Part shown: positions 1-5,391 of the stretch, piece after piece
Position numbering within the stretch: position 1 is the first letter of the stretch
How the letters are laid out: the number at the start of each line of letters is the position of its first letter
DNA from: Alphaproteobacteria bacterium
GTDB lineage: Bacteria > Pseudomonadota > Alphaproteobacteria > Sphingomonadales > Sphingomonadaceae
Direction of reading: 5' to 3'
NCBI GenBank assembly: GCA_018970965.1
Contig: JAGWVG010000094.1
Span: 1 to 6,779, forward strand
DNA: 6,779 nucleotides
The notes under the pieces: model-generated
What the model was told of the DNA's origin: nothing
Seen by the model: the letters and a program-made list of their open reading frames with translations, nothing else
The model's database searches: none
Program-made: the position numbers and the translations under genes

Positions 1-374
1 GGCTGCAAGTAAAATCCAGAATAAAAATCAATAGAAGGGCACCCGCGCTCCAGCCGCGCACGCACCAACTGGCCGCCACGCAATACCATATCAATGCTGT
101 CGGGTTTGCTGATGACAATGCCCGCCAGCGCATTAATCGGGAAGCATTTAGGGGCCGATTGTTCGCGCCATTCACGAAAGCTGATCGGCAGCCGTTCCCG
201 AGGAGGGTGCGGCGTCACGCGAATGACAACGCGTCGTTCAATCACCATCTGTGCAAAAGCTGGGCCAGACGGCCCCGCCATTGGGGGATCGCGCAGATCA
301 TTGGCGAGCGCGGCTGCCGAAGGCAGCGCCGCCGCAATCGCAATCCCCAATGCTATCATCTTCTTTTGACCCAT
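1..374 (-). CDS. Exported small protein of unknown function, 5' part (runs off left edge)
   Basis: An open reading frame starts at ATG 374 on the minus strand and stays open for 124 codons to the window edge, so the C-terminus is missing. An in-frame TAA (366-368 bases upstream equivalent, three codons before the ATG) makes this the first possible start. The protein begins M-G-Q-K-K-M-I-A followed by a hydrophobic Ala/Ile/Leu stretch and A-A-A-L-A-N, a typical Sec signal peptide, so I infer a periplasmic or secreted product. The mature part has a proline-rich N-terminal section (residues about 25-60), then a region with K-C-F-P-I-N, I-S-K-P-D-S-I-D, V-L-R-G-G and R-G-C-P-S-I-D-F-Y-S-G-F-Y. 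The two cysteines may form a disulphide. It resembles short uncharacterised sphingomonad proteins I recall with a 'DFYSGFYL' ending, but I know of no function. No clear Shine-Dalgarno is seen. It diverges from the FAD oxidase gene. Confidence 0.7.
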   Translation of the reverse strand, partial: MGQKKMIALGIAIAAALPSAAALANDLRDPPMAGPSGPAFAQMVIERRVVIRVTPHPPRERLPISFREWREQSAPKCFPINALAGIVISKPDSIDMVLRGGQLVRARLERGCPSIDFYSGFYLQ

Positions 375-453
375 GATTCGTTAGCATCTGTCGTTCTGCG
401 GTTGAACAGATGATGAATTACATGGCAATGGCTTGGCAAAAGAGCTGCTGGTT

Positions 454-457
454 GGAG
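454..457 (+). promoter_or_regulatory. Ribosome binding site fixing the FAD oxidase start
   Basis: GGAG lies 6 bases before ATG 464. The earlier in-frame ATGs at 410, 413, 422 and 428 have no purine-rich sequence in front of them, so this site favours the 473-residue product over the 491-residue one. Confidence 0.65.
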
Positions 458-463
458 ATGCAG

Positions 464-1885
464 ATGCTGGATCCTGTCATTGCTGAAAAACTGGCGCAAG
501 CGCTTGGCCCCAAGGGGTTTACAACCGCTGCAGACGATATGGCGCCTTGGCTGACGGACTGGCGCAAAATTTACCAAGGCCGCGCCTTGGGCCTCGCTTC
601 GCCCGCCAATGCGGCAGAGGTGCAGGCGGTGATGCAGATTGCCTCAGCGCACGGCATCCCGATTGTGCCTCAAGGCGGCAACAGCTCTATGGTTGGCGGC
701 GCCACGCCGGATGCACAAGGCACTGCCCTTATCCTTTCAACCCGCCGCATGAATAAGATCCGCACGCTGGATGCTGAAGCGAATATCGTTGTCGCAGAAG
801 CCGGCGTTATTCTGGCGCATTTGCATGAGGCGGCACGTGCGCAGGGGCGGCGTTTTCCGTTGACCTTGGGGGCCCGCGGTTCTGCAACTATTGGCGGTCT
901 GGTCTCAACCAATGCCGGGGGCACGCAAGTGCTGCGTTTTGGCACGATGCGCAAGCTGGTGCTGGGGATAGAGGCCGTCTTGCCTGACGGGCAGCTTTAT
1001 GAAGGGTTGGCGGCGCTTAAAAAGGACAATCGCGGCTATGATCTTACTCAGCTGCTTGTGGCCGCAGAAGGCACTTTGGGCGTAATAACCGCAGCCAGCT
1101 TGCGGCTTGTGCCCGATATTCTCGATCGCGCGGTTGGGTGGATAGGGGTTGCCAGCCCCGATGCGGCACTGACGCTTCTCCGCCGCTTGGAAGCGGCTTC
1201 GGGCGATGCCATTGAGAGTTTTGAATTGGTGCCAGACAGCTCGCTGCAACTGGTTCTGCAACATATTCCTGGCGCGCGCGCGCCATTGACGACCAGCCAT
1301 AAGTGGCATGTGTTGGTAGAATATGTGCGATCGCACTCTGCTGCACCGGCGCCAGATGCTGCGCTGGAAGCCTTGCTTGCCGAGGCGATGGAGGCCGGAT
1401 TATGTGAAGATGCAGCCTTGGCCGCCAGCGAGGCGCAGGCTGAGGCGTTTTGGAAATTGCGCGATTCAATTTCCGAGGCGGAGCGCGCACATGGCCCTGC
1501 CATGCAGCATGATATTTCTGTGCCAGTTGAAGCGATGCCCCGCTTCATCCGTGAGGCGAGTGCCGCTGTCGAGGCGGCCTTCCCGGATGTGTCTGTTAAT
1601 GCTTATGGCCATTTGGGGGATGGCAATGTGCATTTTCACGTCCGCGCGCCCAATGGGGTGAACGCGCCGGACTGGCGCGCCAGTATCGGCAAGGCCGCAA
1701 GCCACATGGTCTATGATCTGGTGACAGCAGCCGGCGGCTCCATCTCGGCAGAACATGGCATCGGCCAAATGAAGCGGGATGAGCTTGCCCGCCTCTCGTC
1801 TCCCGCCCGCATTGCGGCCTTGCGTGCCATTAAGGGGGCGCTCGACCCGCAGGGATTGATGAATCCTGGCAAGTTGGTGCCATGA
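464..1885 (+). CDS. FAD-linked oxidase, D-2-hydroxyglutarate dehydrogenase-like
   Basis: A 473-residue flavoenzyme of the FAD-binding PCMH (GlcD/D-lactate dehydrogenase) family. Seen in order: the FAD-binding loop P-Q-G-G-N-S-S-M-V-G-G (about 69-79); G-A-R-G-S-A-T-I-G-G...T-N-A-G-G (136-153); K-D-N-R-G-Y-D-L followed by A-A-E-G-T-L-G-V-I-T, the end of the FAD domain; the cap-domain arginine in W-K-L-R-D (Arg333); Y-G-H-L-G-D-G-N-V-H (His383, Asn388, His390), the metal/substrate site; A-E-H-G-I-G (Glu430, His431); and the C-terminal D-P-Q-G-L-M-N-P-G-K. The pattern fits D-2-hydroxyglutarate dehydrogenases better than GlcD. These oxidise D-2-hydroxyglutarate (a side product of SerA) to 2-oxoglutarate and pass electrons to an acceptor, probably in the cytoplasm. 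One oddity is that the lysine usually found before H/Y-D-I/L-S is Gln348. Substrate is therefore uncertain: D-lactate or another D-2-hydroxyacid is possible. A 491-residue form from ATG 410 is less likely because it lacks an RBS. Confidence 0.85.
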   Translation: MLDPVIAEKLAQALGPKGFTTAADDMAPWLTDWRKIYQGRALGLASPANAAEVQAVMQIASAHGIPIVPQGGNSSMVGGATPDAQGTALILSTRRMNKIRTLDAEANIVVAEAGVILAHLHEAARAQGRRFPLTLGARGSATIGGLVSTNAGGTQVLRFGTMRKLVLGIEAVLPDGQLYEGLAALKKDNRGYDLTQLLVAAEGTLGVITAASLRLVPDILDRAVGWIGVASPDAALTLLRRLEAASGDAIESFELVPDSSLQLVLQHIPGARAPLTTSHKWHVLVEYVRSHSAAPAPDAALEALLAEAMEAGLCEDAALAASEAQAEAFWKLRDSISEAERAHGPAMQHDISVPVEAMPRFIREASAAVEAAFPDVSVNAYGHLGDGNVHFHVRAPNGVNAPDWRASIGKAASHMVYDLVTAAGGSISAEHGIGQMKRDELARLSSPARIAALRAIKGALDPQGLMNPGKLVP

Positions 1886-2001
1886 TCCACAGCTGAACGG
1901 CGATCTAAAGGGTTTGGGCGGCTTTTGCTCTTGCGCTGGCTTTGGCGCCGCCATAGGAGCTTTCGCCAACTATATATCTATTCCGTTGCAGGAGATTTCC
2001 T

Positions 2002-2772
2002 ATGGCCAGCGCGCCGCAAAATGTCCTTCCGCTGTTGTACAAGGACTTGATTCCGCTTTCTTCGCTTGATCATGCTGATTGGAAGGCGCGGCCGATGGAT
2101 ACGGCGCCTTGGCTGATTGGCCAGCACGCCATTCCGCTGACAGTTGAAGAATTTGCGCCGGCTCAGCGCTTCTTCCCGATCATTTTTTCGGCAGGCGATA
2201 ACCCGGTTCCGCTGGCGCTGATGGGCCTGAATGAAGGCGTTAACGTCTTCATGGGAGAAGACGGCAAGTTTACTGAAACTGTTTATGTTCCGGCCTATAT
2301 CCGCCGCTATCCCTTCATGCTCGCCAAGCTGAGCGAAGAAGGGGAAGAATTGTCGGTCTGCTTTGACCCGTCAGCAGAAGCTATTGGCGCATTTGAAGAG
2401 GGTACCCCGCTGTTTGAAAATGGCGAGCCGACTGATGCGACCAAGGATATCCTTGGTTTCTGCGAACAGTTTGAACAAGCGGCCCAGCGCACACAGGCCT
2501 TTATGGCAGATCTGGCGGAAAGCGGACTGTTGATGGATGGCGAAGTTTCCATTCAGCCCGATCCGGAGCAACCGCCCTTCATCTACCGCGGCTTCCAGAT
2601 GGTAAACGAAGAAAAGCTGCGCGAATTGCGGGGCGATCAGCTGCGCAAGATGAACCAATCGGGCTTTTTGCCGCTGGTTTATGCGCACCTCTTCTCGCTG
2701 GCCCAAATGCGCGAAGTCTTTGGTCGCCAATTGGTGCAGGGCAAGGTTGAGGGCGACGCCGCGTCCGCGTAA
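2002..2772 (+). CDS. SapC family protein
   Basis: A 256-residue protein, the usual length for the SapC family (Pfam PF07277), which was named from a Campylobacter fetus S-layer locus; its biochemical role in alphaproteobacteria is unknown to me. Family-like stretches seen: Y-V-P-A-Y-I-R-R-Y-P-F near residues 95-105; G-E-P-T-D-A-T (141-147); F-I-Y-R-G-F-Q-M-V-N-E-E-K-L (193-206); and G-F-L-P-L-V-Y-A-H-L-F-S-L near the end (221-233). There is no signal peptide or membrane segment, so it looks cytoplasmic. AGGAGA at 1990-1995 supports the start. A TATATA-rich stretch at 1970-1976 could be a -10 element, but I see no good -35, so co-transcription with the oxidase 116 bases upstream remains possible. 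In sphingomonads SapC genes often accompany TonB-dependent receptors; the receptor here is 3 kb away and not in one operon. The gene ends in a strong terminator. Confidence 0.85.
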   Translation: MASAPQNVLPLLYKDLIPLSSLDHADWKARPMDTAPWLIGQHAIPLTVEEFAPAQRFFPIIFSAGDNPVPLALMGLNEGVNVFMGEDGKFTETVYVPAYIRRYPFMLAKLSEEGEELSVCFDPSAEAIGAFEEGTPLFENGEPTDATKDILGFCEQFEQAAQRTQAFMADLAESGLLMDGEVSIQPDPEQPPFIYRGFQMVNEEKLRELRGDQLRKMNQSGFLPLVYAHLFSLAQMREVFGRQLVQGKVEGDAASA

Positions 2773-2804
2773 CGCGTTTTTAGACGATAAAGTCTCAAAC
2801 TTTG

Positions 2805-2845
2805 GGCGGTCCTTCACAAAGTTGAAGGGCCGCCTTTGCTTTTTC
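2805..2845 (+). terminator. Rho-independent terminator of the SapC gene
   Basis: A 12-bp stem (GGCGGTCCTTCA at 2805-2816 with TGAAGGGCCGCC at 2823-2834, one G-T wobble) encloses a 6-base loop and is followed by TTTGCTTTTTC. It lies 33 bases after the SapC stop codon. Confidence 0.9.
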
Positions 2846-2873
2846 TTGAAACTGAAAGATCTGCCTCCTACAT
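2845..2873 (+). promoter_or_regulatory. Candidate promoter of the small RNA
   Basis: CTTGAA (2845-2850) and CTACAT (2868-2873) are separated by exactly 17 bases and match the alphaproteobacterial housekeeping pattern CTTGAC / CTATAT closely. Transcription would begin near 2880-2881, just before the base of the first predicted hairpin of the RNA. The -35 element starts at the end of the SapC terminator T-tract. Confidence 0.6.
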
Positions 2874-2880
2874 TCTTAAC

Positions 2881-2990
2881 AGAGCAGCGGCGCGTATCCC
2901 CCTTTTCGCGCAGCTTCTCGGCGCACCTTTCGAGGTGTGTTTCCTCCCTGAACCTTGGCCACCCTGTGCCTGCACAGGGTGGCTTTTTTA
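2881..2990 (+). ncRNA. Small regulatory RNA, alpha-r8 / MmgR ('suhB') family-like
   Basis: About 110 bases between two convergent genes with every mark of an independent sRNA gene: a promoter, three hairpins and a terminator. Hairpin 1 (2882-2919) pairs GAG-C-AGC-G-GCGCG with CGCGC-A-GCT-T-CTC (two internal mismatches) around a 12-base C-rich loop (2895-2906). Hairpin 2 (2921-2940) is GCGCACCU / AGGUGUGU closed by a UUCG tetraloop. Next is UUUCCUCCCU (2940-2949) followed by GAACCU, largely unpaired. Hairpin 3 is the terminator (2958-2983 plus U6). From memory, UUUCCUCCCU is the invariant element of alpha-r8 sRNAs, whose Sinorhizobium member MmgR is about 77 nt and limits polyhydroxybutyrate accumulation. 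The family name rests on that recall. The exposed CCUCC is an anti-Shine-Dalgarno sequence, so I infer trans-acting translational repression, probably with Hfq. The 5' end could be nearer 2915 if the promoter call is wrong. Confidence 0.72.
2958..2989 (+). terminator. Rho-independent terminator of the small RNA
   Basis: GCCACCCTGTGC (2958-2969) and GCACAGGGTGGC (2972-2983) are perfect complements, giving an 11-bp stem with a 4-base loop, followed by TTTTTT (2984-2989). The T-tract exists only on the plus strand and overlaps the stop codon of the convergent gene. No plus-strand ORF precedes it, so it must end an untranslated RNA. Confidence 0.9.
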
Positions 2991-3842
2991 TTCAGCGGCC
3001 AAAGGATACGCCTCCGCCTGCAGCGCGTCGGCCAAATGTTGGGCAATATCGGCAACCAGTTTTTGAATGTTCGCAAGCCCTTGGCCTGGCTCGGCCAAAT
3101 CTGCGTCCAAATATAAACGCCGGTCAATTTCCAGCTGCACGCCGTGGATGTTTTTGTCTGGCCGGGCATGCTGGTCCAAAATATGTCCGCCTGCATAAGG
3201 CGCGTTAAATGTCGTGCGAAAGCCAGCAGCCTGCGCGCATAAAGCAATTTGGGCGGTCACGTGGCGTGCTGCACTCCGCCCAAATCGGTCTCCGATAACA
3301 ATGTCGGGCGGCGGTTCTGATCGCGTTGCTGGCAAGGGGGGCATGGAATGCACATCCAGCAAGATTGCGCCGCCAAATTGCTCTTTTGCGGCGTTTAAAA
3401 GCGCGCTTAGTGTCTCGTGATACGGGCGATAACTCTGCGCAATTCGGGTGCGCACATGCTCAGGCGTTAGCTTGTGGCGCCAAATTTCGCCAAGGCTTGC
3501 TGTTCGCCGGGGGATAAGGCCAAGGCCGCCGCGCGCCTTCGCAGATAAATAGGGTGCAGGGCCCAGCGCTTGGGTAAGCATTGCTGGGTCTAAATCTTGC
3601 TCTGCGCGGTTCAAATCAATCCAAGTTCGCGGCGTGCGCGCAATCAGCCCCGTAAACCCTGCCTTTTCTGCGTGCGCCACCAGCAAATCGGCATATCGAT
3701 CTTCCAAACCACGCAGATGTTGCGGCGCAAAGCGGCAATGCTCTTCCAAAGCATCTGGGTAATCTCGCCCGGCATGTGGGACCGACAAGATAACGGGCCA
3801 ATTAAGTCGCGTAGGCCCCATCTGGTCAAAACTGGCTGACAT
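2988..3842 (-). CDS. N-formylglutamate amidohydrolase family protein
   Basis: A 284-residue protein of the N-formylglutamate amidohydrolase family (Pfam PF05013), zinc-type hydrolases best known for the last step of histidine breakdown (N-formylglutamate to glutamate and formate). Seen: S-V-P-H-A-G (20-25), L-E-D-R-Y-A-D (46-52), W-I-D-L-N-R (74-79), S-Y-R-P-Y-H (137-142), L-L-D-V-H-S-M-P (161-168), I-V-I-G-D-R-F-G (181-188), N-A-P-Y-A-G-G-H (213-220) and V-Q-L-E-I-D-R-R (235-242). The His/Asp/Glu residues in these motifs are the likely metal and catalytic ligands. No other hut gene is in the window, so the true substrate (formylglutamate or another amide) is open and I give no symbol. ATG 3842 is the first start with a conserved N-terminus behind it; the RBS is weak (AGAG). 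No signal peptide. No minus-strand terminator follows, so its mRNA may read into the sRNA gene antisense. Confidence 0.85.
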   Translation of the reverse strand: MSASFDQMGPTRLNWPVILSVPHAGRDYPDALEEHCRFAPQHLRGLEDRYADLLVAHAEKAGFTGLIARTPRTWIDLNRAEQDLDPAMLTQALGPAPYLSAKARGGLGLIPRRTASLGEIWRHKLTPEHVRTRIAQSYRPYHETLSALLNAAKEQFGGAILLDVHSMPPLPATRSEPPPDIVIGDRFGRSAARHVTAQIALCAQAAGFRTTFNAPYAGGHILDQHARPDKNIHGVQLEIDRRLYLDADLAEPGQGLANIQKLVADIAQHLADALQAEAYPLAAE

Positions 3843-3848
3843 GCGGTA

Positions 3849-3877
3849 TCTCTAAGCTGCGTGACTGCGCAGTTCAA
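3849..3877 (-). promoter_or_regulatory. Possible promoter and operator palindrome for the amidohydrolase gene
   Basis: Read on the minus strand, TTGAAC (3877-3872) and TAGAGA (3854-3849) are 17 bases apart, a plausible but imperfect promoter that would start RNA almost at the ATG. The spacer contains the perfect 10-bp palindrome ACTGCGCAGT (3864-3873), which could be a repressor site or chance. Confidence 0.3.
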
Positions 3878-3959
3878 TGATTTGCATTGGCGCTGGCGCG
3901 GCCAAGCCTGATGAACGCGGAAAAATTTATTAAGATTTGAGACCTAAAACGCATCGAAT

Positions 3960-3985
3960 GCGCTCCATCCGGGGCGTTGGAGCGC
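3960..3985 (+). repeat. Perfect inverted repeat in the cpdR leader, covering its SD-like sequence
   Basis: GCGCTCCA (3960-3967) and TGGAGCGC (3978-3985) are perfect complements with a 10-base loop. The right arm contains GGAG (3979-3982), the only Shine-Dalgarno-like sequence upstream of cpdR, although it is 13 bases from the ATG. It could be an RNA hairpin limiting translation or a DNA operator. Confidence 0.5.
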
Positions 3986-3995
3986 CGACCAACTT

Positions 3996-4379
3996 ATGAT
4001 CGATATTCTGCTTGCCGAAGATGATGAAGCGATGCGCCAATATCTGACGCGTGCTTTAGAGCGGGCCGGCTATTGCGTGGTCGCGGTAGATCGGGGCACG
4101 GATGCCCTTGCGCGCGTGTTGGCGGGGGAAGAATTTGATCTGCTTCTGACCGATATCGTTATGCCGGAAATGGATGGGATTGAATTGGCTCAGCGCGTGG
4201 CGCGCGTGCAGCCGGCCATCCGGGTTATGTTTATAACAGGCTTTTCGGCGGTTTCGCTTCGCGCGGGAGAGGCCGTTCCTGATGCCAAAATCCTTTCCAA
4301 GCCGTTCCACCTCAAAGACTTGGTAACGCAGGTGCATCGTGTGCTCCGCCCTGACGCTGTCCCCATCGAGGGGGCTTAG
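3996..4379 (+). CDS. cpdR: Single-domain response regulator CpdR
   Basis: A 127-residue receiver domain with no output domain. Visible: the acidic pocket A-E-D-D (Asp9, Asp10), the phosphoacceptor Asp53 in L-L-L-T-D-I-V-M-P-E-M-D-G, the switch residue Thr81 in V-M-F-I-T-G-F, and Lys102 in I-L-S-K-P-F-H-L. The strings L-L-T-D-I-V-M-P, M-F-I-T-G-F-S-A-V and A-K-I-L-S-K-P-F-H-L match CpdR as I know it from Caulobacter and Sinorhizobium. There CpdR is phosphorylated through the CckA-ChpT relay; unphosphorylated CpdR primes ClpXP for degradation of substrates such as PdeA and, with other adaptors, CtrA. I infer the same cytoplasmic role here. The start gives the conserved N-terminus but has only a distant GGAG inside an inverted repeat. 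It diverges from the amidohydrolase gene across 153 bases and is followed by tRNA-Val on the same strand. A short hairpin (4380-4394) follows the stop without a T-tract. Confidence 0.9.
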   Translation: MIDILLAEDDEAMRQYLTRALERAGYCVVAVDRGTDALARVLAGEEFDLLLTDIVMPEMDGIELAQRVARVQPAIRVMFITGFSAVSLRAGEAVPDAKILSKPFHLKDLVTQVHRVLRPDAVPIEGA

Positions 4380-4437
4380 GCGCCAGATAGGCGCTTGCCA
4401 GACGCAATCTTCGCCGCTATTGGCGCCGAACCCCAGT

Positions 4438-4467
4438 GATTTGGCCTGAGTCAAACCCAGCCAAATC
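4438..4467. repeat. Perfect 8-bp inverted repeat between cpdR and tRNA-Val
   Basis: GATTTGGC (4438-4445) and GCCAAATC (4460-4467) are exact complements around a 14-base loop, ending 17 bases before the tRNA. There is no T-tract, so it is not a typical terminator. It may be a processing stem in a cpdR-tRNA transcript or a chance repeat. Confidence 0.35.
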
Positions 4468-4484
4468 GCCTCGAAAATGAGTGT

Positions 4485-4559
4485 GGGCGTGTAGCTCAGT
4501 GGTAGAGCACTGTGTTGACATCGCAGGGGTCGCAAGTTCAATCCTTGCCACGCCCACCA
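4485..4559 (+). tRNA. tRNA-Val (anticodon GAC)
   Basis: A complete 75-base cloverleaf with encoded CCA. The acceptor stem is GGGCGTG (4485-4491) with CACGCCC (4549-4555), discriminator A4556 and CCA at 4557-4559. The D stem is GCTC/GAGC (4494-4497, 4505-4508). The anticodon stem is CTGTG/CGCAG (one G-U pair) with loop TTGACAT, so the anticodon is GAC at 4517-4519, reading GUC/GUU valine codons. The T stem is GCAAG/CTTGC with loop TTCAATC. No strong promoter of its own is visible; it may be transcribed with cpdR 105 bases upstream. Confidence 0.97.
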
Positions 4560-4566
4560 TTTTCCC

Positions 4567-4587
4567 TTTGGCGGCTTAGCGCCTTTC
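4567..4587 (+). terminator. Weak possible terminator after tRNA-Val
   Basis: GGCG (4570-4573) pairs with CGCC (4580-4583) over a 6-base loop, followed by only TTTC; a TTTTTT run comes later at 4599-4604. The stem is short, so this is a tentative call. The remaining bases to 4660 contain other small inverted repeats (AGCGCGC 4623-4629 with GCGCGCT 4644-4650) and no gene. Confidence 0.3.
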
Positions 4588-4660
4588 AAACAGACCGATT
4601 TTTTGCGCTTTCGTGGCTTATAAGCGCGCCTATGGTCGCACACGCGCGCTCAAAATTGCG

Positions 4661-5128
4661 TTAGTCAACAATATCTCTGTCTGACCAAGCGATCAGGAAG
4701 CCCGGCAGGATTAGGGCCGTTGCAAACATCAAGAGCATGAAGTTCTTCATGACCGCGACCGACAGCTCAAAATTAAATAATTTGGCGAGAAGTTCGGGGA
4801 TCATTCCGCCAGCGATGGTCATCACAACGATGTATTGAAATGCCGAGAAATACGCCCGGTATCTGACACTCTGCTCGCGCTCATCCAGCATTGAATCAGG
4901 CGCATTTGCGATGACGCCATAGCTGCCGACAAAGAAGGTAATGCTGGCAATCAATCCCGTCAAAGCGGCCATCCCAACCAACATTTCAAGCGCGCCACTT
5001 GCCGAAGGCAGAGCCAATTTGGCCAGGAACCACCCATGCATCGCCAAAAGAGCATAGCTTCCAACAACGCGACCCATTCTAGGGCTCAAATTGACATGAA
5101 CAAAGCTGGCACGGCTATTCTTGGCCAT
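4661..5128 (-). CDS. Four-helix membrane protein paired with an XRE regulator
   Basis: A 155-residue integral membrane protein that I do not recognise by name. Hydrophobic segments lie at about residues 21-40, 46-71, 91-112 and 125-147. The loop between helices 2 and 3 carries D-S-M-L-D-E-R-E-Q-S-V-R-Y-R-A, an acidic/basic D-E-R-x(4)-R motif like that in small DUF2178-type membrane proteins that are often encoded beside XRE regulators. The N-terminus is polar (M-A-K-N-S-R-A-S) with no cleavable signal, and the C-terminus is charged. The start is supported by GGAG 7 bases ahead. It overlaps the end of the upstream regulator gene by 14 bases, so translation is probably coupled and the two act together, with the regulator perhaps controlling both. 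Function, transported substrate or sensing role cannot be told from sequence. Confidence 0.75.
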   Translation of the reverse strand: MAKNSRASFVHVNLSPRMGRVVGSYALLAMHGWFLAKLALPSASGALEMLVGMAALTGLIASITFFVGSYGVIANAPDSMLDEREQSVRYRAYFSAFQYIVVMTIAGGMIPELLAKLFNFELSVAVMKNFMLLMFATALILPGFLIAWSDRDIVD

Positions 5129-5375
5129 TACTCATCTCCAGGTTATTTTTGGGATCCAGTTGGTGGGCAAGCGGCGGAAAGGGCGTGAGTGCAAAAAGCG
5201 TTTCGACGCTGACCCCAAAGGCGGCCGCTAGCTTCAGCGCCAGTTCCACAGTTGGCCGATAATCTCCCCGCTCTAAATAGCCGATGGTTTGCGGATTAAC
5301 GGAAACCATCTCAGCCAACTCTTTGCGAGAAAGGCCTTTTTCCTGACGGAACAGATTGATGCGGTTAAAAAGCAT
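5115..5375 (-). CDS. XRE-family HTH transcriptional regulator
   Basis: An 86-residue protein that is almost entirely a Cro/C1-type helix-turn-helix domain. Residues 4-60 run R-I-N-L-F-R-Q-E-K-G-L-S-R-K-E-L-A-E-M-V, then the recognition-helix region V-N-P-Q-T-I-G-Y-L-E-R-G-D-Y-R-P, then E-L-A-L-K-L-A-A-A-F-G-V-S-V-E-T-L-F. The remaining 26 residues are a polar tail. ATG 5375 gives the usual family N-terminus; a 104-residue form from ATG 5429 would translate the promoter palindrome and is unlikely. No Shine-Dalgarno precedes 5375, but a good -10 (TATACT) sits just 6 bases before it, consistent with a leaderless mRNA. It is the first gene of a two-gene unit with the membrane protein. Such YozG-like small regulators commonly autoregulate; the palindrome at 5392-5413 is the obvious operator. 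Alternative: an antitoxin-like regulator, but its partner is a membrane protein rather than a known toxin. Confidence 0.85.
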   Translation of the reverse strand: MLFNRINLFRQEKGLSRKELAEMVSVNPQTIGYLERGDYRPTVELALKLAAAFGVSVETLFALTPFPPLAHQLDPKNNLEMSNGQE

Positions 5376-5381
5376 GTGCGA

Positions 5382-5387
5382 AGTATA
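5382..5387 (-). promoter_or_regulatory. -10 element for the XRE regulator, possibly leaderless transcript
   Basis: Minus-strand TATACT (5387-5382) has six bases between it and the ATG, so initiation seven bases downstream would fall on the A of the start codon. A TTGTTG sequence about 19 bases upstream is a weak -35, inside the palindrome. Confidence 0.45.
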
Positions 5388-5391
5388 TCGA

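Noticed and set aside
410..463. N-terminal extension of the FAD oxidase from ATG 410
   Set aside because: No ribosome binding site before 410, and the extra 18 residues do not resemble the family N-terminus, whereas GGAG sits correctly before 464.
905..1548. Several long minus-strand frames inside the FAD oxidase gene
   Set aside because: They are shadows of a GC-rich gene with continuous family motifs in the plus frame.
1917..1969. Terminator between the FAD oxidase and SapC genes
   Set aside because: GGCGGC/GCCGCC and TTGGCG/CGCCAA repeats exist, but the loops are long (24 and 16 bases) and no T-tract follows.
2681..3208. Plus-strand reading frame of 175 codons over the SapC end, terminator and sRNA
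   Set aside because: It crosses a strong terminator and the sRNA hairpins, overlaps SapC and the amidohydrolase gene, has no RBS and gives a low-complexity Arg/Pro-rich product.
3926..3950. CtrA binding site upstream of cpdR
   Set aside because: There is a TTAA at 3930-3933, but no second TTAA at the required 7-base spacing.
4530..4560. tRNA-Val 3' end as an integration (att) site for an island carrying the XRE/membrane pair
   Set aside because: No integrase and no second copy of the tRNA 3' end is present in the window; the tRNA itself is intact.
4056..4643. Minus-strand 195-codon frame across cpdR and tRNA-Val
   Set aside because: It is antisense to a clear cpdR and a perfect tRNA; its product contains the antisense translation of a tRNA.
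5115..5375. Toxin-antitoxin system (XRE antitoxin)
   Set aside because: The partner is a four-helix membrane protein with no toxin motif, and the gene order and sizes fit regulator plus membrane-protein pairs better.
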